Shown here one piece after another: positions 43,891 through 53,427 of a stretch of 64,000 nucleotides of DNA. A program made the position numbers and the translations under genes. How positions within the stretch are numbered: position 1 is the first letter of the stretch; every line of letters starts with the position of its first letter. This stretch comes from an uncultured Mobiluncus sp. (GTDB lineage: Bacteria > Actinomycetota > Actinomycetes > Actinomycetales > Actinomycetaceae), in assembly GCF_947087965.1 (NCBI RefSeq), contig NZ_CAMUES010000005.1, forward strand, positions 1 to 64,000, read 5' to 3'. The notes under the pieces are model-generated. The model had not been told where the DNA came from and did no database searches. It was given only the letters and a program-made list of their open reading frames with translations.

Positions 43891-44904
43891 ATGGCGAAAA
43901 AACGGGCTTTAGGTAGTGGTCTGGGAGCTTTGATTCCCGGTGCGCAGTCGCAGCCGCGGGGTGTGGACGTGCTGGTTCCGCCCAAGCCAGGGACGAACCC
44001 GACCAAGAGCAACGACAAGGTCCACGAGTTGTTGAGTCCCGATGCGATGCAGCGCAAATCGGCAAACGCGCCGGACACCTCCCTGGTGCCGGTTCCCGGC
44101 ATGACCGTGCAGGAACTTCCTATCGCGGCGATTAGCGCCAACCGAGCCCAGCCCCGCGAGGTGTTCGATGAGGACGCTTTGGAGGAACTGGCGAATTCGA
44201 TTCGCAGCGTCGGTATCTTGCAGCCCGTCACCGTGCGTCAGATTGGCACCGGCAAGAAACCTCAATACGAGCTGGTCATGGGGGAGCGGCGTCTGCGTGC
44301 GGCCAAGCTAGCGGGGCGTACCACGATTCCGGCCATCATTCGGGAGACTGCTGATGATGAGATGCGGGTCAACGCCCTGCTGGAAAATATCCAACGCGTG
44401 AACCTGAACCCGCTGGAAGAAGCCGCCGCTTACCAACAGATGATTGAGGAACTCGGGGTCACCCAAGAAACCCTGGCGAAGCGACTGTCGCGTTCCCGTC
44501 CCCAGATTGCCAATACGCTGCGACTGCTCAAGCTGCCCGCGGAGGTACAGGTGCAGGTGGCAGCCGGGGTGCTGTCCGCAGGTCACGCCCGCGCCCTGCT
44601 GGCGCTGGATGATGCCGCCGCGATGACGCAACTGGCACAGCGCATTGTGGCCGAGGGCTTGTCGGTACGCGCCACCGAGGAAATCGTAGCGGTGGGCGAT
44701 AATGACTCGGCCAAGACCACCGAGCCGAAAAAGCGCCAGACCACCCCGCTCAGCCCAGACATGATGGAAATGAAAGCTCATTTGGAAGACATCTTGCAAA
44801 CGCGGGTAAACCTGCAAATCGGGAAAACCAAAGGCAAGGTCACCATTGAGTTTGCCGATGGCGATGATTTGGCGCGGATTGCCAAAATTATTGGCAGCCG
44901 CTAA
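43891..44904 (+). CDS. parB: Chromosome partitioning protein ParB
   Basis: A 337-residue CTP-dependent DNA clamp. The N-terminus has the ParA-interacting KKRALGSGLGALIPG motif. The ParB/Srx nuclease-like CTP domain carries VMGERRLRAAKLAG, followed by NALLENIQRVNLNPLEEA, and the helix-turn-helix TQETLAKRLSRSRPQIANTLRLLKLP binds parS. The C-terminal 45 residues form the dimerisation domain. It is expressed together with parA. Confidence 0.96.
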   Translation: MAKKRALGSGLGALIPGAQSQPRGVDVLVPPKPGTNPTKSNDKVHELLSPDAMQRKSANAPDTSLVPVPGMTVQELPIAAISANRAQPREVFDEDALEELANSIRSVGILQPVTVRQIGTGKKPQYELVMGERRLRAAKLAGRTTIPAIIRETADDEMRVNALLENIQRVNLNPLEEAAAYQQMIEELGVTQETLAKRLSRSRPQIANTLRLLKLPAEVQVQVAAGVLSAGHARALLALDDAAAMTQLAQRIVAEGLSVRATEEIVAVGDNDSAKTTEPKKRQTTPLSPDMMEMKAHLEDILQTRVNLQIGKTKGKVTIEFADGDDLARIAKIIGSR

Positions 44905-45165
44905 GGCAGTGGATGCCACACCGAGCGGCACAGAGTTCAGGCAGGCTGTGCGCCAGCCGCAGGGTTGATACCGGCCACGGCGGCAGGGACGCAACTGTTT
45001 CACGTGAAACATTACCCTAGTCCTGGCCGCGGAAACGAAGGCAGTCCCCGAGTGTCCTGGTGAAACAAAGTAGGGGAAACTAATCGAGTAATCAGGTGAC
45101 CGGGCTTGTGAAAACTAATCGAGGCGCGAGAATGACGGCTCCCCTAGAGAACTCGTGAAGTACAG
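44905..45165. other. Convergent spacer between parB and the aminotransferase
   Basis: No gene is visible. The stretch holds the second parS site and two copies of the 12-mer AAACTAATCGAG (45077-45088 and 45112-45123). No strong terminator hairpin was found. Confidence 0.5.
44996..45011. other. parS centromere site 2
   Basis: A second perfect TGTTTCACGTGAAACA palindrome, 92 bases after the parB stop. The two sites are about 2.3 kb apart and bracket parAB. Confidence 0.97.
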
Positions 45166-46440
45166 CTAGGCGGATTTGGCGGTAGAAACCGCAGACACGG
45201 CTTCACCGTTAGCAATCAGGGCTTTTTCCTGTTCCACGGTCAGGGCCAGGCGTCGAATGCCTTCGCGGATTTGTTCCTCTGGAGGATAGCAGTAGGCGAT
45301 GCGCAGATAATCGGAGCCGCGTCCGTCCGCATAAAAAGCTGTGCCCGAGACGTAAGCGACCAGGTTTTGCACGGCGCGGGGCAGCATCGCGTTCGTGTTG
45401 AGGCCCGCGGGGAAATGAACCCAGGTGTAGAAGCCGCCGACTGGGTGTGTCCAGGTGCAATCCGGGAGGTATTTCTTAAGGGCTTCCAGGGTGGCGCGAG
45501 CCCGACCACGATACATGACGCGGAATTTGTCTACTTGACCGTACCAGTCGAAATCTTGGAGGTATTTAGAGATAGACATTTCGGCAGCCATCGAAGGAGT
45601 CAGGATAGCGGTTTCGTTAGCGACCACCAGTTTGTGCGTAATCTGGTCGGGAGCCAGCGCCCACCCGATACGAAAACCAGGGGCGAACATCTTGGAGAAA
45701 GAACCCAGGTAGATGATGCCATCGGGGTTGAGGGGCTGCAGGGCTGGATAGAGATGGCCGTCAAAACCGAGCAGGCCGTAGGGGTTGTCCTCCAAAATCA
45801 GCAGGTGGTGGCGTTGGCAAATTTCCACGATTTGCGGACGGCGCTGTTCAGTCAGGGTCATGCCGCCGGGGTTGTGAAAATTCGGGACGGTATAGAGGAA
45901 CTTAGCCGGGCGACCAGCCTTTTCCAGCTCGGTCGCGGCTTCGTCCAGAGCCTCGGGAATGAGGCCATCGTGATCCATTAAAACGTGATGTACATCACAC
46001 TGATAGGAGTGGAACACCGACAAGGCGCCGACATAGGAGGGGGCTTCCACCAAAATCGGATCGCCGGGATCCACAAAAAGCTGCGTGACCAGGTCTAATG
46101 CGTGTTGAGAACCGGCAGTGATAGTGACGTTGGCGGCGGAGGCGTGGATGCCTTCCAAGCTCATAATGTCGGTGATTTGCTCGCGCAACACTTCCAAACC
46201 CTGACCGCCACCGTACTGCATAGCGGTGGCTCCGTCTGTTTCGAACATCTGCTGGAAAGAACGCGCAATCTGGTGCAGGGGCAAGTCTTTTAGGTTTGGC
46301 ATGCCGCCGGCCAGAGAAACCACCTCCGGGCGGGAGGCTACGGCAAACAGGGCTCGAGTCTCGCTGATTTTCAGGTTGCTGGCGCGCACCGAGAATCGAT
46401 CCGACCAGTCGGTTTGGCTCATTACAGAATCAGAAGTCAT
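45166..46440 (-). CDS. PLP-dependent class I/II aminotransferase
   Basis: A 424-residue fold-type I enzyme. The PLP lysine is in LGSFSKMFAPGFRIGWALAP. Other family features are SLAGGMPN near the start, YGGGQGLEVLREQI, and PNFHNPGGMTL with the conserved Asn, followed by EDNPYGLLGF. This pattern is typical of the LysN/2-aminoadipate and MocR-type aminotransferases; it has no DNA-binding domain. The amino-acid substrate is not clear. The start at 46440 is supported by an AAAGGA site eight bases upstream; the longer frame to 46515 is not. Confidence 0.88.
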   Translation of the reverse strand: MTSDSVMSQTDWSDRFSVRASNLKISETRALFAVASRPEVVSLAGGMPNLKDLPLHQIARSFQQMFETDGATAMQYGGGQGLEVLREQITDIMSLEGIHASAANVTITAGSQHALDLVTQLFVDPGDPILVEAPSYVGALSVFHSYQCDVHHVLMDHDGLIPEALDEAATELEKAGRPAKFLYTVPNFHNPGGMTLTEQRRPQIVEICQRHHLLILEDNPYGLLGFDGHLYPALQPLNPDGIIYLGSFSKMFAPGFRIGWALAPDQITHKLVVANETAILTPSMAAEMSISKYLQDFDWYGQVDKFRVMYRGRARATLEALKKYLPDCTWTHPVGGFYTWVHFPAGLNTNAMLPRAVQNLVAYVSGTAFYADGRGSDYLRIAYCYPPEEQIREGIRRLALTVEQEKALIANGEAVSAVSTAKSA

Positions 46441-46702
46441 AAACACGTTCCTTTGAGATATTTCCTGCAAGTTTACGCTGGGGTGAAACTGAGCCAAAAT
46501 TTCGGGAAGACACACCGGGACACGAAAGCGGTCCTGCGCTGGGCCCGGGAGAAAGGAGTAAAGCCGGAAATCCCAGCGAAGGACCGCGGAGTAGTGTGTG
46601 TCTCTCCATTGTAATGGCTGAAACGCAAACGCGGAGGCGAATTCGTTTTCAGTGACGCAGAAACGTCACAACAGGGGCTATTGAGACGGTTCGTCTGAAA
46701 CC

Positions 46703-47029
46703 TCAGGCGAGGGCGGCTTCAATCTCTGATTTGAACTGAGAGCGGGGCCGACCCCCGATAATCTGATGAATGACCTTGCCGCCCTTGAAAATGTTAAAGG
46801 TCGGAATGGCGGAAACGCCGTACTGAGCCTGGATTGACGGGTTGTTATCAACGTCACACTTGGCGACTTTTAGACGATCGCCAAAGTCAGCGGCAATCTG
46901 GTCCACAATCGGCGCCATCTGACGGCACGGACCGCACCAGACGGCCCAGAAATCCACCAGCACCGGAACGTCAGATTCCAAAACCTCGGCGGCGAAATTG
47001 CTTTCGGTGACTTCAATTGCTTCGGACAT
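46703..47029 (-). CDS. trxA: Thioredoxin
   Basis: A 108-residue thioredoxin. The redox motif WCGPC is at 31-35, and the cis-proline segment AIPTFNIFKGG follows. It reduces disulfides in cytoplasmic proteins with electrons from TrxB, whose gene lies just upstream on the same strand. The start at 47029 gives good spacing from an AAAGGA site; an ATG two codons earlier (47035) is too close to it. Confidence 0.96.
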   Translation of the reverse strand: MSEAIEVTESNFAAEVLESDVPVLVDFWAVWCGPCRQMAPIVDQIAADFGDRLKVAKCDVDNNPSIQAQYGVSAIPTFNIFKGGKVIHQIIGGRPRSQFKSEIEAALA

Positions 47030-47100
47030 AGTCATTTTCCTTTCTGTTATGTTTCATGTCCCACCCGGTAGGGTAACCGGCCGGAAAATCTGTGTTGGGC

Positions 47101-48036
47101 TCAGAGGTTGATCTGAGCGTCTTGGTCGTTAATGTAGCGATCCGCATCGATGGCGGCGCGGCAACCGGAAGCCGCAGAAGTCACCGCTTGGCGATAAATC
47201 GCGTCCGTGACGTCACCGGCGGCAAACACGCCCGGCATGGAAGTTCGTGTGGAGGGAGAATCGACCCAAATATTGCCTTGGGCATCCAACTGTAACTGAT
47301 TGCTCACCAGCTCGGTGCGCGGCAGGTGACCAACAGCAATAAAGATGCCGCCGACCGGTACAGTCTTGGTTTCCCCGGTTTGCACGTTTTTGAGAGTGAC
47401 AGATTCGACCTTGTCCGTGCCGTTGATGGATTCAACAACCGTGTTGAACTCGAAGGAAATTTTATCTTCCTTAAACGCCTTGGCCTGCATAGCTGCGCTG
47501 GCCCGCAACTCATCCCGACGGTGCACCACCGTAACCGAGGAGCCGTAGTGGGTCAGGAACACGGCCTCCTCCATCGCAGAGTCCCCGCCGCCGACAACCA
47601 TAATGGGTTGGTCGCGGAAAAAGAACCCGTCACAGGTGGCGCAGTAAGACACACCGTGACCGGCGTGCTTTTCCTCGCCGGGTACATCCAAAGTGCGGTA
47701 ACCCGACCCGGTCGCGATAATGACCGTGCGGCCCTGGTGAGTACCCTCATCCGTCACGACAGTCTTAATGTCGCCGCGCAAGTCCAGCTTCAGAGCATCC
47801 TCATAGATGACTTCAACCCCGAAACGTTCGGTTTGATCCAGCATTTCCTGCATCAAGTCCGGGCCTTGAATCCCGTCTTTAAACCCGGGATAGTTTTCCA
47901 CCAGGGTCGTGTTCATCAGCATTCCGCCGATATTCATCGACCCTGCCACCAGCAGTGTTTTCAAGGCTGAACGTCCGGCGTAAATCCCAGCGGTGTAGCC
48001 GGCCGGACCCGAACCGATAATAATGACGTCGTACAA
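47101..48036 (-). CDS. trxB: Thioredoxin-disulfide reductase
   Basis: A 311-residue flavoprotein that reduces thioredoxin with NADPH. The FAD motif GSGPAGYTAG (8-17), the redox pair CATC (132-135) and the NADPH-binding GGGDSAMEEA are present, and the C-terminal AAGDVTD matches the family. It starts at a TTG with a GGGAG site. trxB and trxA form a two-gene operon, in the same position relative to murJ as in mycobacteria. Confidence 0.96.
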   Translation of the reverse strand: MYDVIIIGSGPAGYTAGIYAGRSALKTLLVAGSMNIGGMLMNTTLVENYPGFKDGIQGPDLMQEMLDQTERFGVEVIYEDALKLDLRGDIKTVVTDEGTHQGRTVIIATGSGYRTLDVPGEEKHAGHGVSYCATCDGFFFRDQPIMVVGGGDSAMEEAVFLTHYGSSVTVVHRRDELRASAAMQAKAFKEDKISFEFNTVVESINGTDKVESVTLKNVQTGETKTVPVGGIFIAVGHLPRTELVSNQLQLDAQGNIWVDSPSTRTSMPGVFAAGDVTDAIYRQAVTSAASGCRAAIDADRYINDQDAQINL

Positions 48037-48174
48037 AAAGACTCCCTTTGGTAGAAAACTGTAGTTTAAATTTATTGTAGCTGTGAATCCTTACCAAGGG
48101 GATAGGATTCGCTGAGAGCCTAGCGAAAAATGTGCCGAAAACTGGCTGACTTGGGCAAAGCCAAATGTCTAACT

Positions 48175-49095
48175 CTAACCGAGGATCTGTATCTCGGAAA
48201 TATTCAAACGAAACTCGCCGCCGGCAGCGGTGGGCATCTCGGTACACCACAAGACCAAGCTGTTCGTTTCTACCGGCTGAGCCAGATGATAGGTGACTGT
48301 GGAGGACAAGGGTTGAGACCCCAAGACGGTAGCCTCGCGGAAATTCTCGGCATTGCCCTGACGCAGCTCCAGATTGCCACCTGTAGAGGCGGATTTCACC
48401 ACGACTTTCTTAACCTGTACCGGAGACTCTCCGAGGTTTATCACCAGTCCGTAACCGCGGCCCCCAGTCAATACGGCCGAACGCAGCGCGGCACTGCGCC
48501 AAGACGTCTCGGGCTTACCGTCAATAGCTAAGCCAGCCAGTTCCGGATGGTCATAGCCATCGGGCAAACCCGAAACGGAAGCGACACCGGCGATGGGTAG
48601 CGGGGTCGGCTCGGCTTCAGGAAGCACCTGCAAATCAGGAACGGGCGATAAGTCGAGGGAATTATCGGTCGGTACTGACGCGGAATGTGGCCAGAACCAG
48701 ACCAGCAGCGCCAAAATCGTGACCACAGCAACGGCCAGCACTGTAATCTTTAGCGTCAGAGCTGATTCGGCGGCGGAAACTTCCTCATGTTTGGGAGTGT
48801 AGTCGGTGGCAGCCTGGCGGGCGTCGCTGATGCTGGTGTTCAAAACTTCGGTGGTTTCGGCTTTCCAGCTGACCCAATCTTTGCGCAGGCGTTTGCGGTC
48901 AGCGCCCCAAGCCTTGCCGGTGGTTTCGTCGATGACATCCTCACCGGTCAAGGTGTCTTCATCAGGCACGTCAATGACATTTTCCTCGGATTCAGCCGAT
49001 TGGGACGGATTGTTGAATAGCGGAGTGGGCTGAGGAGGAACGCCGGTAGAGACAGAGCGAAACACCGGTGTGCCGTTTGACTTGGTGTTATCCAC
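48175..49095 (-). CDS. Single-span membrane protein with an extracellular discoidin-like domain
   Basis: A 306-residue protein. Residues 1-115 are polar and cytoplasmic; one transmembrane helix (about 117-136) is followed by a Pro-rich stretch and a C-terminal beta-rich domain (about 165-306) with features of discoidin/F5-8C folds (LAIDGKPETSWRS, then GYGLVINLGE, then VETNSLVLWCTEMP). It lies directly after murJ. In mycobacteria MviN is one chain with MurJ, a pseudokinase and an extracellular part; here the extracellular part seems to be a separate protein and no pseudokinase is seen. It starts at GTG. The function is unknown but probably linked to MurJ. Confidence 0.72.
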   Translation of the reverse strand: MDNTKSNGTPVFRSVSTGVPPQPTPLFNNPSQSAESEENVIDVPDEDTLTGEDVIDETTGKAWGADRKRLRKDWVSWKAETTEVLNTSISDARQAATDYTPKHEEVSAAESALTLKITVLAVAVVTILALLVWFWPHSASVPTDNSLDLSPVPDLQVLPEAEPTPLPIAGVASVSGLPDGYDHPELAGLAIDGKPETSWRSAALRSAVLTGGRGYGLVINLGESPVQVKKVVVKSASTGGNLELRQGNAENFREATVLGSQPLSSTVTYHLAQPVETNSLVLWCTEMPTAAGGEFRLNISEIQILG

Positions 49096-49175
49096 GCCGC
49101 CCCCTTAATCTCAGCTGATTTATGTATTTTAGCCCGTGTTTGAAATTCGCGGCAAAACATCGGGACTTTGCGTTG

Positions 49176-50903
49176 CTAGCGGCGCAACTTCGTTAGGAAG
49201 CCCCGAACTTCGCGTACTCGGAAAATCCACAGCATCCCGAAGTACAGAGGAGCCATGACCAGCGCTACCACCAGGCAACGCCACGCCCCGGAGACAAAAG
49301 TGGCACCGTAACTCCAGTCCGCACCGGGAGTCGGGATGACAAAAGTCAGCAGCACCCAGGCCGGAATCCCCGCCACTACAGTTGCCACCAGTAATCGCAG
49401 ATAGTGCCCAAAAATCTCTTGAAAAACGGAATGAGAAAAACCGCGGCGATGCAGCAACACCAGACCCAACACGGCCGAAGCGGTGAGGGACACCGGTTCG
49501 GCCGCGGTAGTGACCGGAACCCAGAAAAATGGGCTGAGCATGAAGTACGCAATCAACCCGAGGATGGCGGTCACGAACGGAAAAAACAACATCAGGAAAA
49601 ACTGGGCGCGGGTGTCTTCCAGGGAATAAAGAGCCCGCGAGGTGGTGGAGAAAATGACTTGTGCCGGAATGCCCAAGCTCAAAATGGTGAGAATGACTGC
49701 CAAAGCCTGGGCTTGCTGGGGAGGCAGGGCGGTGGCCGTGACATTGGCCAGGGGTAGGGCCCCCACAATTAACATGCCCGCCAAGAGGAAGTTAAACAGG
49801 CTCGATAGCCGGGCGGCATGCAAATAGTCCCCGGCCAAAGCCGGGATGTCATCTCTGGTGGCGTGCAGGGCCATGGAAGTAAAGACCGCGGTGGTTACGG
49901 AAATCGTCACCAGGGATTGGGGCAGCATATACAGCGTGTTGGCGTACTGGTAGATAGCGAAACCAGGATAGAAATTACCGTCCAGCTGACCGGCACCGTT
50001 AGCCGCCGAGGCGATACGCGCCACGATGAGGTTCATGCACGTATTGGCTAACAATCCTGCGAAGGCCCAGGCGGCAACTCGTCCGGTGTGACGAAACCCC
50101 AAACCGTGCCAGTGAAAGTTGGCGCGCAGCCGAAAACCGAGATGCATCAGGGGAAACACCAGAATAATTGCTTGCAGGGCGATGCCCAATGTCATGGAAC
50201 CGGCCAAAAGGGCAATCCGCGGCGCATCCCATCTGGAGACATCAAAGTCGTGGGACGGGGCGGTGCCGTAAAAGTTGATGAACACACCCAATCCGGCAAT
50301 CCCCACCAGGTTATTGACCACCGGGGACCACATGTAGGGACCGAAGCTGGACAGGGAGTTCAACACTTGTCCCAGCAGCGCGTAGGTTCCATAAAAGAAA
50401 ATTTGCGGCAGACACCACAGGGCAAAAATGACGGTCAGGTTAAACAGCTTCGGCTGCATTCCCCCCGCGAACAGCATCACCAGCGGCCAGGCCAGGGCAA
50501 CCGACAACACAGTCAAACCCAACAAGGCGATAGAAGCCAGGGTGAGCAGAGCGTTTACCCGATCAACCCCCTCTTTACCGTTGTTATTCGCCAGTGCGCG
50601 CACGATGGTCGGCACCAGAATCGCGTTCAAAATCCCGCCCGCCAGCAGGTTATACAGGGTGTTGGGAAGGATATTCGCGGTGTTGAAAGAGTCGGCGATA
50701 CCAAACCCGCCAATAGCCACCACCAGCAGCCATTGGCGAACAAAGCCCAGCACCCGGGACACCAAGGTTCCCGCCGCCATAATGGCGCTTGATTTCCCTG
50801 TTTTCGTGTTCGCTACCCCGTCGGCTACTTTGCGCAGCTGCGGAGGGTCTTTCGGGTTCGGGTTGGAATCCGACACCGGTTCATTCCTCGGGTTTTCACT
50901 CAC
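49176..50903 (-). CDS. murJ: Lipid II flippase MurJ (MviN)
   Basis: A 575-residue polytopic membrane protein with about 14 transmembrane helices, which moves lipid II across the membrane. The family start SSAIMAAGTLVSRVLGFVRQ is near residue 38, followed by NTANILPNTLYNLLAGGILNAILVPT. The N-terminal 35 residues are polar. The chain ends soon after the last helix (FRVREVRGFLTKLRR), so it lacks the cytoplasmic pseudokinase of mycobacterial MviN. The GTG start overlaps the stop of the upstream DUF6049 gene (GTGA), which indicates coupling. Confidence 0.95.
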   Translation of the reverse strand: MSENPRNEPVSDSNPNPKDPPQLRKVADGVANTKTGKSSAIMAAGTLVSRVLGFVRQWLLVVAIGGFGIADSFNTANILPNTLYNLLAGGILNAILVPTIVRALANNNGKEGVDRVNALLTLASIALLGLTVLSVALAWPLVMLFAGGMQPKLFNLTVIFALWCLPQIFFYGTYALLGQVLNSLSSFGPYMWSPVVNNLVGIAGLGVFINFYGTAPSHDFDVSRWDAPRIALLAGSMTLGIALQAIILVFPLMHLGFRLRANFHWHGLGFRHTGRVAAWAFAGLLANTCMNLIVARIASAANGAGQLDGNFYPGFAIYQYANTLYMLPQSLVTISVTTAVFTSMALHATRDDIPALAGDYLHAARLSSLFNFLLAGMLIVGALPLANVTATALPPQQAQALAVILTILSLGIPAQVIFSTTSRALYSLEDTRAQFFLMLFFPFVTAILGLIAYFMLSPFFWVPVTTAAEPVSLTASAVLGLVLLHRRGFSHSVFQEIFGHYLRLLVATVVAGIPAWVLLTFVIPTPGADWSYGATFVSGAWRCLVVALVMAPLYFGMLWIFRVREVRGFLTKLRR

Positions 50904-53425
50904 GCCTGGTCTCCCGTTTTGAGCTTACGGTTCTTTGGGCCTTTCACAATACGCCGGACGATCCCGAAAACCAACACGGCAGCCAGCAAGCCAGCCACAA
51001 TATAGGTTCCGGTAGACTCCCATTCGGCTCTGACCCGGACCCGGATAGTTTCTGGGGTGCCGATGCTTTGCCCCTCCGGGTTGGTCAGCTGCACAGTGAC
51101 CTGTACGTCCCCGGAACCGACCGCTTTTACGGGAATGCGGAACTGGCCGATGGAATGGGGCGCAATTGTGAGGGTTTCGACCGGAGCGAACTGCAGACGG
51201 GTATCCGTTGGGGTCAGTTTCAGGCGTACGCTCACGGCTTGGTCCCAGCCGTTAGAGACGGAAATCGGCAGTTGGGCGGTCTTATCGATGAGGTTGATGA
51301 CCGAAGCCGGTTGGGCTTGAACCAGGCCAAGTAGAGCAGTGGACACATCAGGATCAAGCGTGTTCGGGGCAATGTCAAGATCAGCCGGGTTTTGCGGATG
51401 GCGGGCGTGGTCAATTGCGGTCTGTTTTTCTGCCGCGGTGCCTGTCGCCCAAATCAGTCCGTCAGGGGCGGAACCCGTACAAGACGCACAGTTGCTAGCG
51501 ACTTGAAGTGCGTCAAACATGAGCTGGAAACGTTGCGGATCGGCCATGGTAGCACTGAGGGCCTCGGCTGCTTGCAGATTATTGGCCGCAGCTATGGACG
51601 GGTTGGAATACCAAATCACGCTGGGAAGGTTACGTTTCGGGTCGGGATTGGTTGAGCCGGAAGTAAAAATGCTTGGGTCAGTCGGTGCCGGGTAAGGGTC
51701 AGGCACAGTCACAGTTACCGGATTAGCTGGGGTTTTACCTGCGACTTCGGGGCTGTCGGGGCGAACCGTGTTCCAGGCGGGGAACGTCAACCAGCGGGCC
51801 TGTGTCAGCCCCTCCATGACGGCCTTTTGAGTGGCGTCAGCACTGTAATCGCGCTTAGCACCCGCCGCAAACAGGCGCGGGGCGAATGGACGCTGCCGGG
51901 TCAAAACAGCGGTTTGCGCCAAAGCCCACTGACGGGCAGCCACCGGGGAAAGCTCGGTAGGCGAATCCGCGCCACCGGCTGGCGTTATGCCCGAAGTATT
52001 GGCAGCGATTTTGTTCGTGCTGGCAGTGCCGGTTTGGTTGGCCGGATCAGAGGCAGGAAGCCCGTTTAACAGGCGCGAAAGCTGAGCATCCAAAGTCCAT
52101 CCGAGGCTTTGAATCGCCATTTCCTCATGTCGGCCGACGAAGTTGATAAGACGGCGGGCATCCGGGTCATGGGACAGAGGACGCAGGTCATCACTGAATC
52201 CCGAATCGGGGGACAAAATCATCGGGCGGTCCGCACCCCACAGCAGGTTTTCACCCGCCACGTCCCCCGACGGCAAGTATTTTTGACTGAAATCGGGCCA
52301 CAACAAAAGGTTTGCCCGGTAATCGGGAAGTTTTTCGCTGACTTTTTCGGCCAAGTCTGCGGCGGCTTTGTCAAGGCGTAAACGGGAGGAATCATCCAAC
52401 CAAGACGTGTTTGCGGCCGCAAAGTCACCCGGAGGAAGATAAGCAATGGGTTGTTTTCCACACAATCCGCCCGCCAGACTGTTGGCCACACTGGGCTGGG
52501 TCGGGGTTGGGTGCGGGGTTTCGGCAGCTGGTTGGGTCGGCCCGTTTTCAAGGTTCAATAGGTTCGCCGCGTCGTTGATGCCGTTCAGTTCCGGTTCCAG
52601 GAGGAGCGGGTCGAAAACGGGGGTCAGTCCGGTGGCGGTGGCCAGTTCGCACACGGTTTGCATCCGGGTACTGCTCACCTCAGCCAGGTTCGGCAGCGGC
52701 CAGGTCGAGGCCAAAATGTCAGCTTTGGTGGTGGTGAGGGGTACGAAAGCCAGCAGCTCGCTGGGCTTAAAGGCTGCCCCGGAATCCCACAGCAGGAAAG
52801 ACCGGTCCTGGGAGATGTGGGACAAATCAGCGCCAGACGCTTTGTTCGTCCCGGACGTGGCCGGATCCGGAACAAAAGTCAAGGTCAACGGCCGAGGTCC
52901 CCACCGATCCGTGCCCGCCAGCGGCAGGTCGCTGACCGGCACGCGCAACGTCACCTGCTGGGGTTTACCCGCAGTGAGGCGGGTGATTGTCTGAGTCGCA
53001 ACGGTTTGGAGTTTTCGCCGCAAACGCGTGTCATTATCCCGCGCATCCATCCACTCGTTCAGTTCATCGCGCGTGATGGGGGTTTGGGTCGAGACTGCGA
53101 GACTGAGCGTGCCCTGGGACGCGTGGTGATAATCCGCGTTGACCTCCAGGACGGCGCTCAGAGTTAATTCGGTGGTGTCCGGGGTCACGATGGGGGTCAT
53201 CGCGGTGATCTCCAGGTGAACGCCCTGGTGGTTAAAGCCCGATCCGCAAAAGGGGGGAGCGGAGTGTGAGCTGGTCGCAGACGTACAGGGGCTGGCAGAA
53301 GGGGTGGGGGACGGTTTTTCCGTTTGAGCTTGCGCGGGGTCGGGTGCGCCTCCCGCCAGCGACACGACAGACAACGCCGCTAAACCGATAAAGACACGGG
53401 AAATGAACGAAACCGACGGGCGCAT
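50900..53425 (-). CDS. DUF6049 secreted, membrane-anchored protein
   Basis: An 841-residue exported protein with a signal peptide (about 1-33; core VFIGLAALSVVSLAGG, cut near AQA), a large extracellular part, and one C-terminal transmembrane helix (about 803-823) followed by a basic tail. Segments such as LTLSAVLEVNADYHHASQGT and the late NGWDQAVSVRLKLTPTD look like beta-sandwich domains. DUF6049 proteins always lie between a NUDIX gene and murJ in actinobacteria, as here, and are thought to act in cell-wall synthesis. The start at 53425 is chosen for the signal peptide and a GGAGG site 12 bases upstream. Confidence 0.85.
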   Translation of the reverse strand: MRPSVSFISRVFIGLAALSVVSLAGGAPDPAQAQTEKPSPTPSASPCTSATSSHSAPPFCGSGFNHQGVHLEITAMTPIVTPDTTELTLSAVLEVNADYHHASQGTLSLAVSTQTPITRDELNEWMDARDNDTRLRRKLQTVATQTITRLTAGKPQQVTLRVPVSDLPLAGTDRWGPRPLTLTFVPDPATSGTNKASGADLSHISQDRSFLLWDSGAAFKPSELLAFVPLTTTKADILASTWPLPNLAEVSSTRMQTVCELATATGLTPVFDPLLLEPELNGINDAANLLNLENGPTQPAAETPHPTPTQPSVANSLAGGLCGKQPIAYLPPGDFAAANTSWLDDSSRLRLDKAAADLAEKVSEKLPDYRANLLLWPDFSQKYLPSGDVAGENLLWGADRPMILSPDSGFSDDLRPLSHDPDARRLINFVGRHEEMAIQSLGWTLDAQLSRLLNGLPASDPANQTGTASTNKIAANTSGITPAGGADSPTELSPVAARQWALAQTAVLTRQRPFAPRLFAAGAKRDYSADATQKAVMEGLTQARWLTFPAWNTVRPDSPEVAGKTPANPVTVTVPDPYPAPTDPSIFTSGSTNPDPKRNLPSVIWYSNPSIAAANNLQAAEALSATMADPQRFQLMFDALQVASNCASCTGSAPDGLIWATGTAAEKQTAIDHARHPQNPADLDIAPNTLDPDVSTALLGLVQAQPASVINLIDKTAQLPISVSNGWDQAVSVRLKLTPTDTRLQFAPVETLTIAPHSIGQFRIPVKAVGSGDVQVTVQLTNPEGQSIGTPETIRVRVRAEWESTGTYIVAGLLAAVLVFGIVRRIVKGPKNRKLKTGDQA

Positions 53426-53427
53426 CT

